Below, in pieces: positions 46,149 through 54,056 of a DNA stretch of 64,000 bases. The notes under the pieces were generated by a model. That model saw only the letters and a program-made list of their open reading frames with translations. It did no database searches and was not told the origin of the DNA. The number at the start of each line of letters is the position of its first letter. The stretch's first letter is position 1. Source of the DNA: Anaerolineae bacterium (GTDB taxonomy: Bacteria > Pseudomonadota > Alphaproteobacteria > DSM-16000 > Inquilinaceae); contig JANQQD010000255.1 in assembly GCA_028285185.1 (NCBI GenBank), positions 20,570-84,569 of the forward strand, in the 5' to 3' direction. Made by a program: the position numbers and the translations under genes.

Positions 46149-46970
46149 TTAGTTGATGAGGTCCTGATAACCGCCCCGGACGAGCCCATGGCCCTTATTG
46201 ATGGCACGGCCGATCCGGCTCTTCATCCAGCCATGCCCACCGGACCAATCTTCCGCGACTGCCCTTGTGCCGAAGATCATCGCCGCGATCTCACGATGGG
46301 ATGCACCGTTCATCGAGCCGTCCACCGCGATAAGCGCATTGCGAAGGCTCAAAGACTGCTGCGCCCAACCAGTTGCCGCCTGTCCCGGATTGCGATCCCG
46401 ATAGAGGTCTGCAAAGCCAACCATGAGGTTTGTCTTGGGCCGCACATCGGGCACGTCATTCGCCAGGAAGCCGACGGCACAGGGCTCGATAGCGATGCTG
46501 TCACCGACACAGAATAGCTGCAGCACTCGCCGCCGGTCTCGTAGCAGAAGGTGCTCGGCCCCGTCAGCCGCCACCAGGATTGTCTTCTCGCAATGGAGTT
46601 CCCGCAGTGAAATCCAGCTGTTCTCGAATGGCCTCTGACGGCGGCTGGCTATTACTGTCAGGACATGCCGATAGCTGCTCGGATGCCAAAACACATCCGC
46701 GTCCAGTGCATTAAGGCCAGGGTCGGCAAGAAAACACAGTCCCCATTTCTCCGCTGTTCGGAATCGGCGGCTGAGCCGAGCCAGATGCGTTGACGATGCG
46801 AGGGGGACTATGCCTGGAGTGTCGGGCCGCTCTACGAGCCAATTGCGAACATAGGCTTCGTTACGCCTGAGGAACTCCCACGCCCAGCGCGAGCGCGTGT
46901 GGAACCGCGTGTAATCGTAGTCGGCCAACGCGGGCGGCCACACCGGTCTGAAGCGATCACGCGGGTGCAT
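46149..46970 (-). CDS. DUF2285 family transcription-regulator-like protein
   Basis: The 273-residue protein starts with ADYDYTRFHTRSRWAWEFLRR, the N-terminal region found with DUF2285, and has a DUF2285 C-terminal part with SLRNALIAVDGSMNGASHREIAAMIFG (a HTH-like helix pair). Proteins of this kind lie near the replication/transfer genes of many ICEs and are likely DNA-binding. It is followed on the same strand by the HTH gene after 134 bp. Confidence 0.85.
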   Translation of the reverse strand: MHPRDRFRPVWPPALADYDYTRFHTRSRWAWEFLRRNEAYVRNWLVERPDTPGIVPLASSTHLARLSRRFRTAEKWGLCFLADPGLNALDADVFWHPSSYRHVLTVIASRRQRPFENSWISLRELHCEKTILVAADGAEHLLLRDRRRVLQLFCVGDSIAIEPCAVGFLANDVPDVRPKTNLMVGFADLYRDRNPGQAATGWAQQSLSLRNALIAVDGSMNGASHREIAAMIFGTRAVAEDWSGGHGWMKSRIGRAINKGHGLVRGGYQDLIN

Positions 46971-47224
46971 GCTCCATCACCAGAACGCCGGTTGCGCATG
47001 GCGGGCCGCGCGCTGCGATTTAAACCGACACCGTCCCTCCTCCCCACTGGAGCGCATCTGAATAACCGCCGAACAACGACCCGCCAGGGTCAATTGCTCG
47101 AAATAGAGTCACGCCATAGAGATACCCGCTCCGGTTGCCATTCGCCAGTGACGAAACTGTGGTCATTTTCTCTACCGATATCCCGCTAGCCACATCCTGT
47201 TGAACACTCATTTGGCGCAAGCCG

Positions 47225-47314
47225 AGCACGCCCCGAGGCCGCGTCAAGGCGGGCCCGAAAGGCCCCCGCCTCTGGCGGCTGACGGCCTTGACCCGGCCTC
47301 TCAACGGGCGTGCT
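47225..47314. repeat. Nested perfect inverted repeats (structured element)
   Basis: Four stems nest inside each other: 47225-47233 (AGCACGCCC) with 47306-47314, 47235-47241 (GAGGCCG) with 47294-47300, 47243-47249 (GTCAAGG) with 47286-47292, and an inner GC-rich hairpin GGCGGG at 47248-47253 with CCCGCC at 47265-47270 closing around a CGAAA loop; the inner stem overlaps the third by two bases. The arms are perfect, which is far beyond chance. It could be a structured RNA, a replication or transfer site or a cruciform; no coding frame explains it. Confidence 0.6.
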
Positions 47315-47407
47315 TTGTGGCTGCCAACAGGCCCAGGGACAATACCGGCTCGCGTGAGCCGGTACGCTATCGACCTTCCGATATCGCTCGCTCAAGACGT
47401 GAGAAAT

Positions 47408-47435
47408 GGCTCCCGCGCCCGAAGGCGCGGGAGCC
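47408..47435 (-). terminator. Strong hairpin after the second DUF736 gene
   Basis: A perfect 12-bp GC-rich stem (GGCTCCCGCGCC) with a CGAA loop lies 12 bp beyond the DUF736 stop on the minus strand. Only a weak run of Ts follows (ATTTCTC), so termination is likely but not textbook. Confidence 0.55.
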
Positions 47436-47447
47436 GCTGGAAGGCGG

Positions 47448-47771
47448 TCAGTCGGCCGGGTTCCAGATGACCGCGAAGACGTCCGGGTCGTCCTGACCAG
47501 CGGCGCGGCCCAGGTTGGCGTAGAGCTTGCGGGGACCGAATTCCGGCGTCGCCAGGCTCAGGCTGACGTAGTCCTTGCCGGAAGCCTCGCCGGTGCGGAC
47601 CCAGCCCGCGCCGATCTCGACGCCTTGGGCCAGCACCCGGTAATCGGGCTGGTTCTCGGCGCTCTTGCGCTGGTTCGGCACGATGTCGATGTCCGCCCGG
47701 ATGCTGAGGGTCTTGAGCTGGCCCTTGAAGCCGCCGTTCTCCTGCTTGGTGACGTAACCGATGGCTGCCAC
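47448..47771 (-). CDS. Second DUF736 family protein, GTG start
   Basis: The GTG at 47771 has GGAGGA eight bases before it and begins the family's usual N terminus (AAIGYVTKQENGGFKGQLKTL). The 107-residue protein includes GAGWVRTGEASGKDYVSLSL and NPAD at the end. It is a DUF736 paralogue of the 24501-24809 protein but clearly diverged. Its function is unknown. It lies between the structured elements and downstream of the IS1182 insertion. Confidence 0.85.
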   Translation of the reverse strand: MAAIGYVTKQENGGFKGQLKTLSIRADIDIVPNQRKSAENQPDYRVLAQGVEIGAGWVRTGEASGKDYVSLSLATPEFGPRKLYANLGRAAGQDDPDVFAVIWNPAD

Positions 47772-48402
47772 TGTTCTGTCCTCCGTTTCGGGCAGGGGGA
47801 CCATCCCCCTGCGATGCCAGACCGTCGATGGCGGGCGGCGGGGCGGTGAACCGCAAAGCGGCTGGAGCGCCAGCGGAGGACCCGAGCGGGCGGCTTTTTT
47901 GAGAGCGTCAGCGGCCGCGAGGAATGCGCCGCAGCCCTCAAAGAGGGCGAAGGCGCTGGGGAAAAAAGCCGCCCGTGACGGTTTCGCCGGCCCGGCGCCG
48001 ACCATAGGTCTGACCGGCAAGCAGGGGAATAGAGCCCCTTGCTTCGGAGGACAAAGGCAAGGTCGGCATCGTGGCGTCGCTCTGCCGGCAGAAGCGATGA
48101 CAAGGGCGCTTGTCCGTCAGATTCAGGCGCGAGGCGGCATGTCGAAACTACACTGGGATGCCGAGGAGACACCTGACTGCAGGCTCTTACCCTGGGTCAA
48201 TCGGGGTCGGTATGTGCTGGGTCGGCGTAGGCGCGACTTCCGGCAGCGCGTGTCTGCCCATAGAAAGCGTGCGGCGGCACGCCTAAGCCTGCTTACCGGC
48301 GCGCGCACAAACACTAAGATGAACGGGTGTTCGGATGACAACGAAAGGCCGGGTTCGACCCGAAACAGCCGCTCCGCTTAACTGACGTGAACGGCCGCTA
48401 TG
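47772..48402. other. Gene-free region upstream of DUF736 (631 bp)
   Basis: Open frames on both strands here lack domains and look like chance frames in GC-rich DNA. The stretch contains the inverted repeat at 47887-47975 and ends at the left target copy of the IS1182 element. It should carry the promoter of the DUF736 gene. Confidence 0.5.
47887..47975. repeat. 14-bp inverted repeat around an inner hairpin
   Basis: CGGGCGGCTTTTTT at 47887-47900 pairs perfectly with AAAAAAGCCGCCCG at 47962-47975. Between them, GCCCTC and GAGGGC form a second hairpin with an AAA loop (near 47934-47948). The left arm ends in six Ts, so as RNA on the plus strand it would resemble a terminator arm with long spacing. 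It lies upstream of DUF736. Confidence 0.5.
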
Positions 48403-48406
48403 CGGA

Positions 48407-49911
48407 GATTCTGTTGAAAAAGTCGTTTGATTGACGGGCATTGGTGGCGAGTTGGTGTGTTTTTCAGAGGCTCAGGCTGGGTCGGGGACGAGTTTTGCGA
48501 GCTTCCGAAGGTTCTGGACCATTGCGGCGAGGTGGAACTCATCCTTGGCGCCGTTTGGACCTCGGAGACGAAGGCGGTCGAGGCCGATTATTCGCTTTAG
48601 GTGCGCGAACAGCATTTCAACCTTCTTCCTGGCATAGCTTGAGGAGACGTAAGCGTCGGTCTTGGCGATGTCGCGCGCCATCTGCCTGGCGCCCTCGTAT
48701 CTCGACCTGGCGATCTTCCGGGTTGCTTGTTTCGGTGTACATTTGGGTTTAAGCGCGCAGGCGGCGCAGTCTTCCTTGCGCGCGAAGTACTTCTTGAACC
48801 CATCTTTGCCGAACTCGGGACGGGTCTTCTTGAACGTCCTCCAATAGGGTTTGAGCGTCTTGCCACCCGGGCAGGTGTATTCGTCCGCCTCATGATCATA
48901 GATAAAATCGGTCTTTGGGAACGCACCATCCTTCCTCTCCGATTTGTCGAAGACTGGGATATGCGGCTCGATCCCTTCATCCTCAACCAGCCACCCCAAC
49001 ATGTCTGCGGAGCCATAAGCGGTGTCGGCAGCCAGCATCTCGGGATAGAGGCCGAAGCGCTCCTTGGCGCGCAGGATCATCTCTCGGGCAGCACCTGCTT
49101 CGGCTTGGCGGATCGGTGCAGTGGCCTCGACGTCAACGATTACAGCGTTATCCAGATCCACCAGATAGTTCGTCGAATAGGCAAAGAATGCGCGATCTCC
49201 GTTCGCCCCGGTGAAGCGCGCGGCTGGATCAGAGGGCGACAACGCCTTCGGCTTCACCATCGTCGCACTGCTGAAGGCCGCGTCGTCCAACGTGTCGAGA
49301 TACTCTTGGACGGCTCGCGAGGCGTCCACAGGCGGCGACCATTCAGCCGCCTCGACCTTCGTGTACCGGCTGGCGTCGGCTTTGATCAGCGAAGCATCGA
49401 CGCCGAATTGATCGCCGCCGACGAGCCCTTCGGCAATGCAGCGTTCCAGAACCTGTTCGAAGAGATGGCGAAACAGGTCGCTGTCGCGGAACCGACCGTG
49501 CCGGTTCTTTGAAAACGTGGAGTGGTCTGGAACAGGGGCAGCGAGATCGAGCCGACAAAACCACCGATACGCCAGGTTGAGGTGGACGTCTTCGCAGAGA
49601 CGCCGTTCGGACCGGATGCCCATGCAGTAGCCAACAATCAGCATCCGGACCATCAGTTCGGGATCAATCGAAGGCCGACCGGTAGAGCTGTAATATGGCG
49701 CAAGGAAACAGCGGATATCGGTCAAGTCGACAAAGCTATCGATCCGCCTGAGCACATGATCCGCCGGGACGTGATCCTCAATCGAAAACTCGTAGAACAG
49801 CGCGCCTTGCGCTTCTTGTCGCGGTCCCAACATCGCTATCGCCTCATCAAGTCTCGAAAGACTGAATCAGCAATCCGCTGTTACTTCAACAGGCACTTTT
49901 TCAACAGAATC
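48407..49911 (-). mobile_element. IS1182-family insertion sequence with 4-bp target duplication
   Basis: The element is bounded by 17-bp perfect terminal inverted repeats, GATTCTGTTGAAAAAGT at 48407-48423 and its reverse complement at 49895-49911. The sequence CGGA is found directly outside each end (48403-48406 and 49912-49915), consistent with a 4-bp target duplication. It is about 1505 bp and carries one intact transposase gene, so it looks recent and possibly active. Removing it and one target copy joins 48406 to 49916. Confidence 0.9.
48472..49833 (-). CDS. IS1182-family DDE transposase
   Basis: The 453-residue protein begins MLGPRQEAQGALFYEFSIED and has the family motifs RRLCEDVHLNLAYRWFCRLDL, the catalytic stretch DQFGVDASLIKADAS (first Asp), DTAYGSADM (second Asp) and the C-terminal SRYEGARQMARDIAKT plus a late glutamate region (KKVEMLFAHLKRIIGLDRL). 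It also has a small Cys-rich zinc-like part (CAACALKPKC). The gene is intact and lies wholly inside the inverted repeats. Confidence 0.95.
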   Translation of the reverse strand: MLGPRQEAQGALFYEFSIEDHVPADHVLRRIDSFVDLTDIRCFLAPYYSSTGRPSIDPELMVRMLIVGYCMGIRSERRLCEDVHLNLAYRWFCRLDLAAPVPDHSTFSKNRHGRFRDSDLFRHLFEQVLERCIAEGLVGGDQFGVDASLIKADASRYTKVEAAEWSPPVDASRAVQEYLDTLDDAAFSSATMVKPKALSPSDPAARFTGANGDRAFFAYSTNYLVDLDNAVIVDVEATAPIRQAEAGAAREMILRAKERFGLYPEMLAADTAYGSADMLGWLVEDEGIEPHIPVFDKSERKDGAFPKTDFIYDHEADEYTCPGGKTLKPYWRTFKKTRPEFGKDGFKKYFARKEDCAACALKPKCTPKQATRKIARSRYEGARQMARDIAKTDAYVSSSYARKKVEMLFAHLKRIIGLDRLRLRGPNGAKDEFHLAAMVQNLRKLAKLVPDPA

Positions 49912-50146
49912 CGGACGAAGCGGCCTTCGCGTCAACGAGGGCTATCCGTCGCTTGGGGCGGAAAGCGGACGTTCGCCGCGGATTGAATGAACAACCGCAA
50001 TGAGGCCGTCTTCGGACGATCTGCTTTCGGGCGCCAAAGATCGGATGGCGGACGTTGAAGAAGGATTGATCTCAACGACGGCTCCCCGACCCCATCGTGG
50101 TAGTTACACGGTCTACAGATGCGCAAAAGTCAGATATGAATGCAAT

Positions 50147-51553
50147 TCAAACAACCATCTGCGCCCTGAAGGCAGCTGCCCGCGCGCTACGATCCAGCAA
50201 ATAGATGCGGTATCGAGAGAGAAGATCGTCGTGATCTGCTCCTTCCCCTATCAACTTGTCCGTCCCGGCCAAAGCCATTTCGTATGTAAGACAGCCGGAT
50301 CCATCGCCCGCCAGTTGGTCTGCCAAGCGACACTCGATCTCAGCCCTTACCCCTGCGGGAAGAACTGCGCGGGCTTCGAAGTACATCAGGCGCAAGCCAA
50401 ACCACCGTAGGCGTTCATCCTCGAAGCTTTGCACGATGGCGAGACGATCCGGCCAAGAGGCTTGGTGAAACGCGTTCGCACGCCCCTCATCATCCGGCCC
50501 TGGGAAGCCATTATAGAGTCGCTCCTCAATATGAGGCGACAGTGGATATGGCTCACGCGTAGCGATGTAAGCGGCGACAAGCCGCGTACGCAGATTGGCA
50601 TCTGCCTTCACGCGATGGGCCCGGTCTTCGATGTGGCCGATCGAACCGCCATCCAACATATGCTCCGGAGCGTCGAAGAAAGCGGTCAGCGTGGGTGCGG
50701 CATTAACCCTGAAACGACGGATCGGACTGGGCTTCAGCGCCAGATGGGCCTGCAGTTCGACGTCATTCATTTCAGCAAGCTGGCTCACGTCCTGATTGAG
50801 GCTGAGGCAAATCCGGCCGTTGGCTTGGTCGGGGTCGACACCAATACAGACGACCGGAGCGTGATAAGCCTGTCCGCCGAAGAACTCGGTCAGCACGAAG
50901 CCATCTTCCGTGTCGACGAAATCAGCAACGGTCGCCTTGTTCGAGAAGCGAACGAACCGCTGCCACAGCTCCGGAGACCGCTGATAGACCAATTGGCATA
51001 GCTCGACCGTTGCAAGTACATCAGACATGGCGTCGTGCTCGCGGGTCTGGGCGACGCCATTCGCGGCTGCCAGATGCTGCAAGCGGAATGTCCGCCGCCC
51101 CTCCTCGCTGACCGGCACGACAAGCTGTGCGGGCGAGACGGCATCTGCGGCCATCACCAAACTGAGCGCGTCAGCACGGCAGTTGCGGTGGTTGCTCGTC
51201 AGATAGGCCGGATACAGGCTCTGGAAGAGTGCATGGCGCAGCATCTCTTCGTCGAAGCGAATGGAGTTGAAACCAACAAAGATAGTTGGGCTCCAGGAAA
51301 TCAGCGTTCGACGAATGTCTCCTACCATCGCGTAGTGCGACGGCAGGTTAGCGTCGGTCAGCCGTTCAATCGGCAGTCCGTTAGTGCGCAGCGCCGAGGG
51401 ATGGGGAAGCACGTGAGGCTGCAGGCGCGAGCGCGCTTCGAAGCGCGCCACCTCGTTCAAGTTCGCGTCGGTGCGAACAGCCGCAAAATGGAGAATCTGA
51501 TCGAAACCGCGCTTGAGCCCCGTCGTCTCGGTATCGAAGAAGACGAAGCTCAT
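50147..51553 (-). CDS. Exonuclease-I-like (DEDDh) nuclease
   Basis: The 468-residue protein starts SFVFFDTETTGLKRGFDQIL with the first acidic pair (D7, E9) and has later motifs FVGFNSIRFDEEMLRH and REHDAMSDVLATVELC, the DEDDh arrangement of DnaQ-type and SbcB (exonuclease I) nucleases. The length and the additional C-terminal helical region fit exonuclease I. It is the third gene of an XRE-ImmA-nuclease operon, separated by 6 bp from ImmA. A role in mobile-element control or DNA processing is inferred only from context. Confidence 0.8.
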   Translation of the reverse strand: MSFVFFDTETTGLKRGFDQILHFAAVRTDANLNEVARFEARSRLQPHVLPHPSALRTNGLPIERLTDANLPSHYAMVGDIRRTLISWSPTIFVGFNSIRFDEEMLRHALFQSLYPAYLTSNHRNCRADALSLVMAADAVSPAQLVVPVSEEGRRTFRLQHLAAANGVAQTREHDAMSDVLATVELCQLVYQRSPELWQRFVRFSNKATVADFVDTEDGFVLTEFFGGQAYHAPVVCIGVDPDQANGRICLSLNQDVSQLAEMNDVELQAHLALKPSPIRRFRVNAAPTLTAFFDAPEHMLDGGSIGHIEDRAHRVKADANLRTRLVAAYIATREPYPLSPHIEERLYNGFPGPDDEGRANAFHQASWPDRLAIVQSFEDERLRWFGLRLMYFEARAVLPAGVRAEIECRLADQLAGDGSGCLTYEMALAGTDKLIGEGADHDDLLSRYRIYLLDRSARAAAFRAQMVV

Positions 51554-51559
51554 GGGGCG

Positions 51560-52081
51560 CTACCAGCGAGTCAGTCGGAATCGCATTGCGGTCGGGCTTA
51601 CTCTGAACCGACGCGCTAGGGCTTCAATCGCCGCCTCGTCCTCAAGGTCAACGCCCCCGCCTTCCAACGCGGTGGCCAACAGATCAGCGGGGATCAAAAG
51701 CTCCGAGGCGAAGGCATTGGCTTCGATTTCCATCGGCTCGGTCCCGAGCGCTGAGACATCGTCGCGGAACAGAACGCGGATCCCCTTATCGACATGTACG
51801 GCTTGGCTGATCGCAGGAGCATGGAGCATGTGATGAGCGAGCTCATGGGCTGCCGAGAATCGCTGTCGGTTCGGGTGGTGAAGCGCATTCACACCGATGA
51901 TGCCTACTCCGTCCTTAATGTAAGCCATCCCTGAAAGGTCTTCATCGAGTGGCGCGTACTGAAGGACGATCTTTCGCGACTTGATAATTCGCTCAACCGG
52001 TACTGGTGGCGCCGATACGCCAAACTCCCGCAGAATCGAACGTGCAGATTCGCGCGCCCGATCAGGATCGGCATCAGCCAT
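51560..52081 (-). CDS. ImmA/IrrE-family metallopeptidase
   Basis: The 173-residue protein has the zinc site AAHELAHHML (H79, E80, H83) and the downstream acidic motif EIEANAFASELL. Its N terminus is a typical IrrE start (RARESARSILREFGVSAPPV). ImmA proteases in elements such as ICEBs1 cleave a partner XRE-type repressor, and here such a repressor gene (52084-52443) lies 2 bp upstream. It could therefore control element induction or the exonuclease gene. Confidence 0.85.
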   Translation of the reverse strand: MADADPDRARESARSILREFGVSAPPVPVERIIKSRKIVLQYAPLDEDLSGMAYIKDGVGIIGVNALHHPNRQRFSAAHELAHHMLHAPAISQAVHVDKGIRVLFRDDVSALGTEPMEIEANAFASELLIPADLLATALEGGGVDLEDEAAIEALARRFRVSPTAMRFRLTRW

Positions 52082-52083
52082 GA

Positions 52084-52443
52084 TCAGGCCTTACCTCGTC
52101 GTGGCTGCAATGCGGTTGTGATCAGGTCGGCGACTTGAGCTTCTGCATGTTGCGACAGCGTCTGCTTCGATAGCTCCTGATTGGAAAGCGTCATCTTCAG
52201 CCCCTCCCCTAAAGGCTTCTGCGGCATCGGCGGCAGGAGTTCTGCCACCTTGGTGAAATCGAGTGCGGCGGCAAGCGAGTAAACGTGATGCAAAAGGATG
52301 TTCTGCCGGCCACTCTCGATATTTGCGATCGACGCGCGCGACAACTTCACCTTGCCAGCCAGTTCCGCCTGCGTGAGGCCGAGCGCTTTCCTGCGAGTTG
52401 AGACCGCACTGCCAAAAGCCTTGTAGAGTGGTTCGCCTGCCAT
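52084..52443 (-). CDS. XRE-family helix-turn-helix regulator
   Basis: The 119-residue protein has an XRE helix-turn-helix (RRKALGLTQAELAGKVKLS, residues 18-36, then RASIANIESGRQNI). The rest is linker and helical tail. It is the first gene of a minus-strand operon with ImmA and the nuclease. The repeated operator-like motif at 52483-52518 lies just upstream, which suggests autoregulation, with ImmA as its likely protease. Confidence 0.88.
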   Translation of the reverse strand: MAGEPLYKAFGSAVSTRRKALGLTQAELAGKVKLSRASIANIESGRQNILLHHVYSLAAALDFTKVAELLPPMPQKPLGEGLKMTLSNQELSKQTLSQHAEAQVADLITTALQPRRGKA

Positions 52444-52482
52444 GAATCATGTTTGCGCCCCGTTCTTTGAAATGTCAACCGC

Positions 52483-52518
52483 ACAAACACTATGTGTATG
52501 TTACAAACATATATATGT
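52483..52518. promoter_or_regulatory. Candidate operator: tandem ACAAACA repeats upstream of XRE gene
   Basis: Two near-copies start ACAAACA (52483-52497 and 52503-52518), each followed by TAT and GTG/GTGT, in a locally AT-rich 157-bp divergent gap. Each half also has inverted character (ACA to TGT). On the minus strand TTGACA at about 52470-52475 could be a -35 box for the XRE operon, and a plus-strand TTGACA lies at 52528-52533. Binding by the XRE protein is inferred, not shown. Confidence 0.45.
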
Positions 52519-52600
52519 GATTAACAATTGACATTTCGGACAACTTCGGGAATCGATTGCGTTAGGGCGTGATGCCCGGGAACGAGTCGGAGGACAAACA

Positions 52601-52822
52601 ATGTCGAAGCGAATTCACGTAGTGCCCCACGGGTCAGGCTGGGCGACGCGTCGCGAAGGCGCCACCCGCGTCGGATCGACCCACAACACGCAAGCCGGTG
52701 CGACGCAGGCCGCGCGTAGCGCTGCCGTTCGCGAACGCGGCGAAGTCATCATCCACCGTCCGGACGGTCGCATCCGGGACGCCAATTCTTACGGTAACGA
52801 CCCCTTCCCGCCGAAGGGCTGA
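52601..52822 (+). CDS. DUF2188 family protein
   Basis: The 73-residue protein matches DUF2188: MSKRIHVVPHGSGWATRREG, TQAGATQAARSAAVRERGE and IIHRPDGRIRDANSYGNDP. It is small and basic and its function is unknown. An upstream GGAG (GTCGGAGGAC) precedes the start. It is divergent from the XRE operon and upstream of the CBASS genes. Confidence 0.85.
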   Translation: MSKRIHVVPHGSGWATRREGATRVGSTHNTQAGATQAARSAAVRERGEVIIHRPDGRIRDANSYGNDPFPPKG

Positions 52823-52904
52823 CGGGACCGAACCGCTTTAGAAGCGGTGCGGCTCGGCTGCGTGGATGAGGTAACGGGGTCATTAGTAAGGAAACATCGG
52901 GCAG

Positions 52905-54053
52905 ATGGCGAAAGGTGAGCAAGATCAGGGTGCCGAGCGGCCATATCGAGTGCTCAGTCTGGACGGCGGAGGGATGCGGGGCATCTATACGGCCGCGTTT
53001 CTCGGACGCCTGACTGATCAGTTCTCGCGCATTCGGAGCGAATCGGCCCTCGATCTGGGACGCAGCTTCGACTTGATCACCGGGACCAGCACCGGCGCGA
53101 TTGTCGGCTGCGCGCTGGCCGTTGGGCGACCGATGACGGAAGTGTTGGCGCTTTATCGCGAGCATGGCCCCAAGATCTTCCCGCATCGGATCACGGGGAA
53201 GCGTAGTGCGATCTACCGAGCGAGCCAGGGCAGCCGTTTCGTGCGGGAGGGCGACAAGGCGCTGCGTGATGCGCTGCGCGGCGTGCTCCACGACATCACT
53301 ATGATCGACGTGTTCGAAGGTCGCGGCATCTCGCTCGCAATCCCGACGGTGCTGATGAGCGAGCACCGGGCCTGGGTCTTCAAGAAGACTCCCAAGAGCG
53401 GGGTACGCGACGATCACTATCCGCTGGTGGACGTTTGCATGGCGACGAGCGCCGCGCCAATCTACCGCTCGCTCGCCGCCATTGACGACCCAAACGCTCC
53501 AGGCGGGCCCAAGCAGGTGTTCGCCGACGGGGGGCTTTGGGCCAATAATCCGATTATGGTCGGGCTCGTCGACGCGCTGACGGTGGCGCCGCCCGACCGT
53601 CCAATCGAGATCTACTCACTCGGAACATGTCCGCGCCCCGAGGGTGATCACCTCGACGCAGAGCGCGCGCACCGCTCCATGCTCGACTGGTCGCTCGGCG
53701 CTGACGTCGCTCCGCTCAGCATCTCGGCGCAGGAGTTTGCCTTCGACCACATGGCGCGGCTTTTGACGAACGCCATCAGCGACTGTGGCCGCTCGATCCG
53801 GCGCGTGCGCTTTCCCAACAAGCCGGTGCCAGCAAGCATGATGCCGTACCTCGCCCTCGACGACACCCGGCCGGAGGCGATGGATCGGCTGGTCGGCCAG
53901 GCGCACACCGACGCCGATCTGACCAAGAGCGCCTGCGATGATTCCAACAGCGCCGATGGGCGCATGATTCGTCAACTCATGCACGATCTACCGGCGATGC
54001 CGGCCACCGGCGCCGTCTGGCGTCCCGCTTCCACTGACAAGCAGAAAGGATAG
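52905..54053 (+). CDS. capV: CBASS effector: patatin-like phospholipase CapV
   Basis: The 382-residue protein carries the patatin oxyanion motif SLDGGGMRGIYTA (G21-23), the nucleophile motif GTSTG (S62) and the catalytic aspartate in FADGGLWANNP (D208). CapV enzymes are membrane-degrading phospholipases switched on by cyclic dinucleotides such as 3',3'-cGAMP. It is the first of three CBASS genes with the CD-NTase 3 bp later. The N-terminal tail before residue 13 is probably disordered. Confidence 0.93.
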   Translation: MAKGEQDQGAERPYRVLSLDGGGMRGIYTAAFLGRLTDQFSRIRSESALDLGRSFDLITGTSTGAIVGCALAVGRPMTEVLALYREHGPKIFPHRITGKRSAIYRASQGSRFVREGDKALRDALRGVLHDITMIDVFEGRGISLAIPTVLMSEHRAWVFKKTPKSGVRDDHYPLVDVCMATSAAPIYRSLAAIDDPNAPGGPKQVFADGGLWANNPIMVGLVDALTVAPPDRPIEIYSLGTCPRPEGDHLDAERAHRSMLDWSLGADVAPLSISAQEFAFDHMARLLTNAISDCGRSIRRVRFPNKPVPASMMPYLALDDTRPEAMDRLVGQAHTDADLTKSACDDSNSADGRMIRQLMHDLPAMPATGAVWRPASTDKQKG

Positions 54054-54056
54054 GTG

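Larger units (their letters stand above)
46971..47447. other. Gene-free region with nested stems (477 bp)
   Basis: No supported gene. The stretch includes the nested palindrome at 47225-47314 and the hairpin at 47408-47435. The rest shows no domain-bearing frame. Confidence 0.5.

Noticed and set aside
47406..48381. Plus-strand frames across the second DUF736 gene
   Set aside because: They are antisense to a clear DUF736 gene and its structured leader, and their composition is non-protein-like.
49932..50126. Small minus-strand frame upstream of the exonuclease gene
   Set aside because: Its peptide is of the type produced by common intergenic sequences and lacks a ribosome site or domain.
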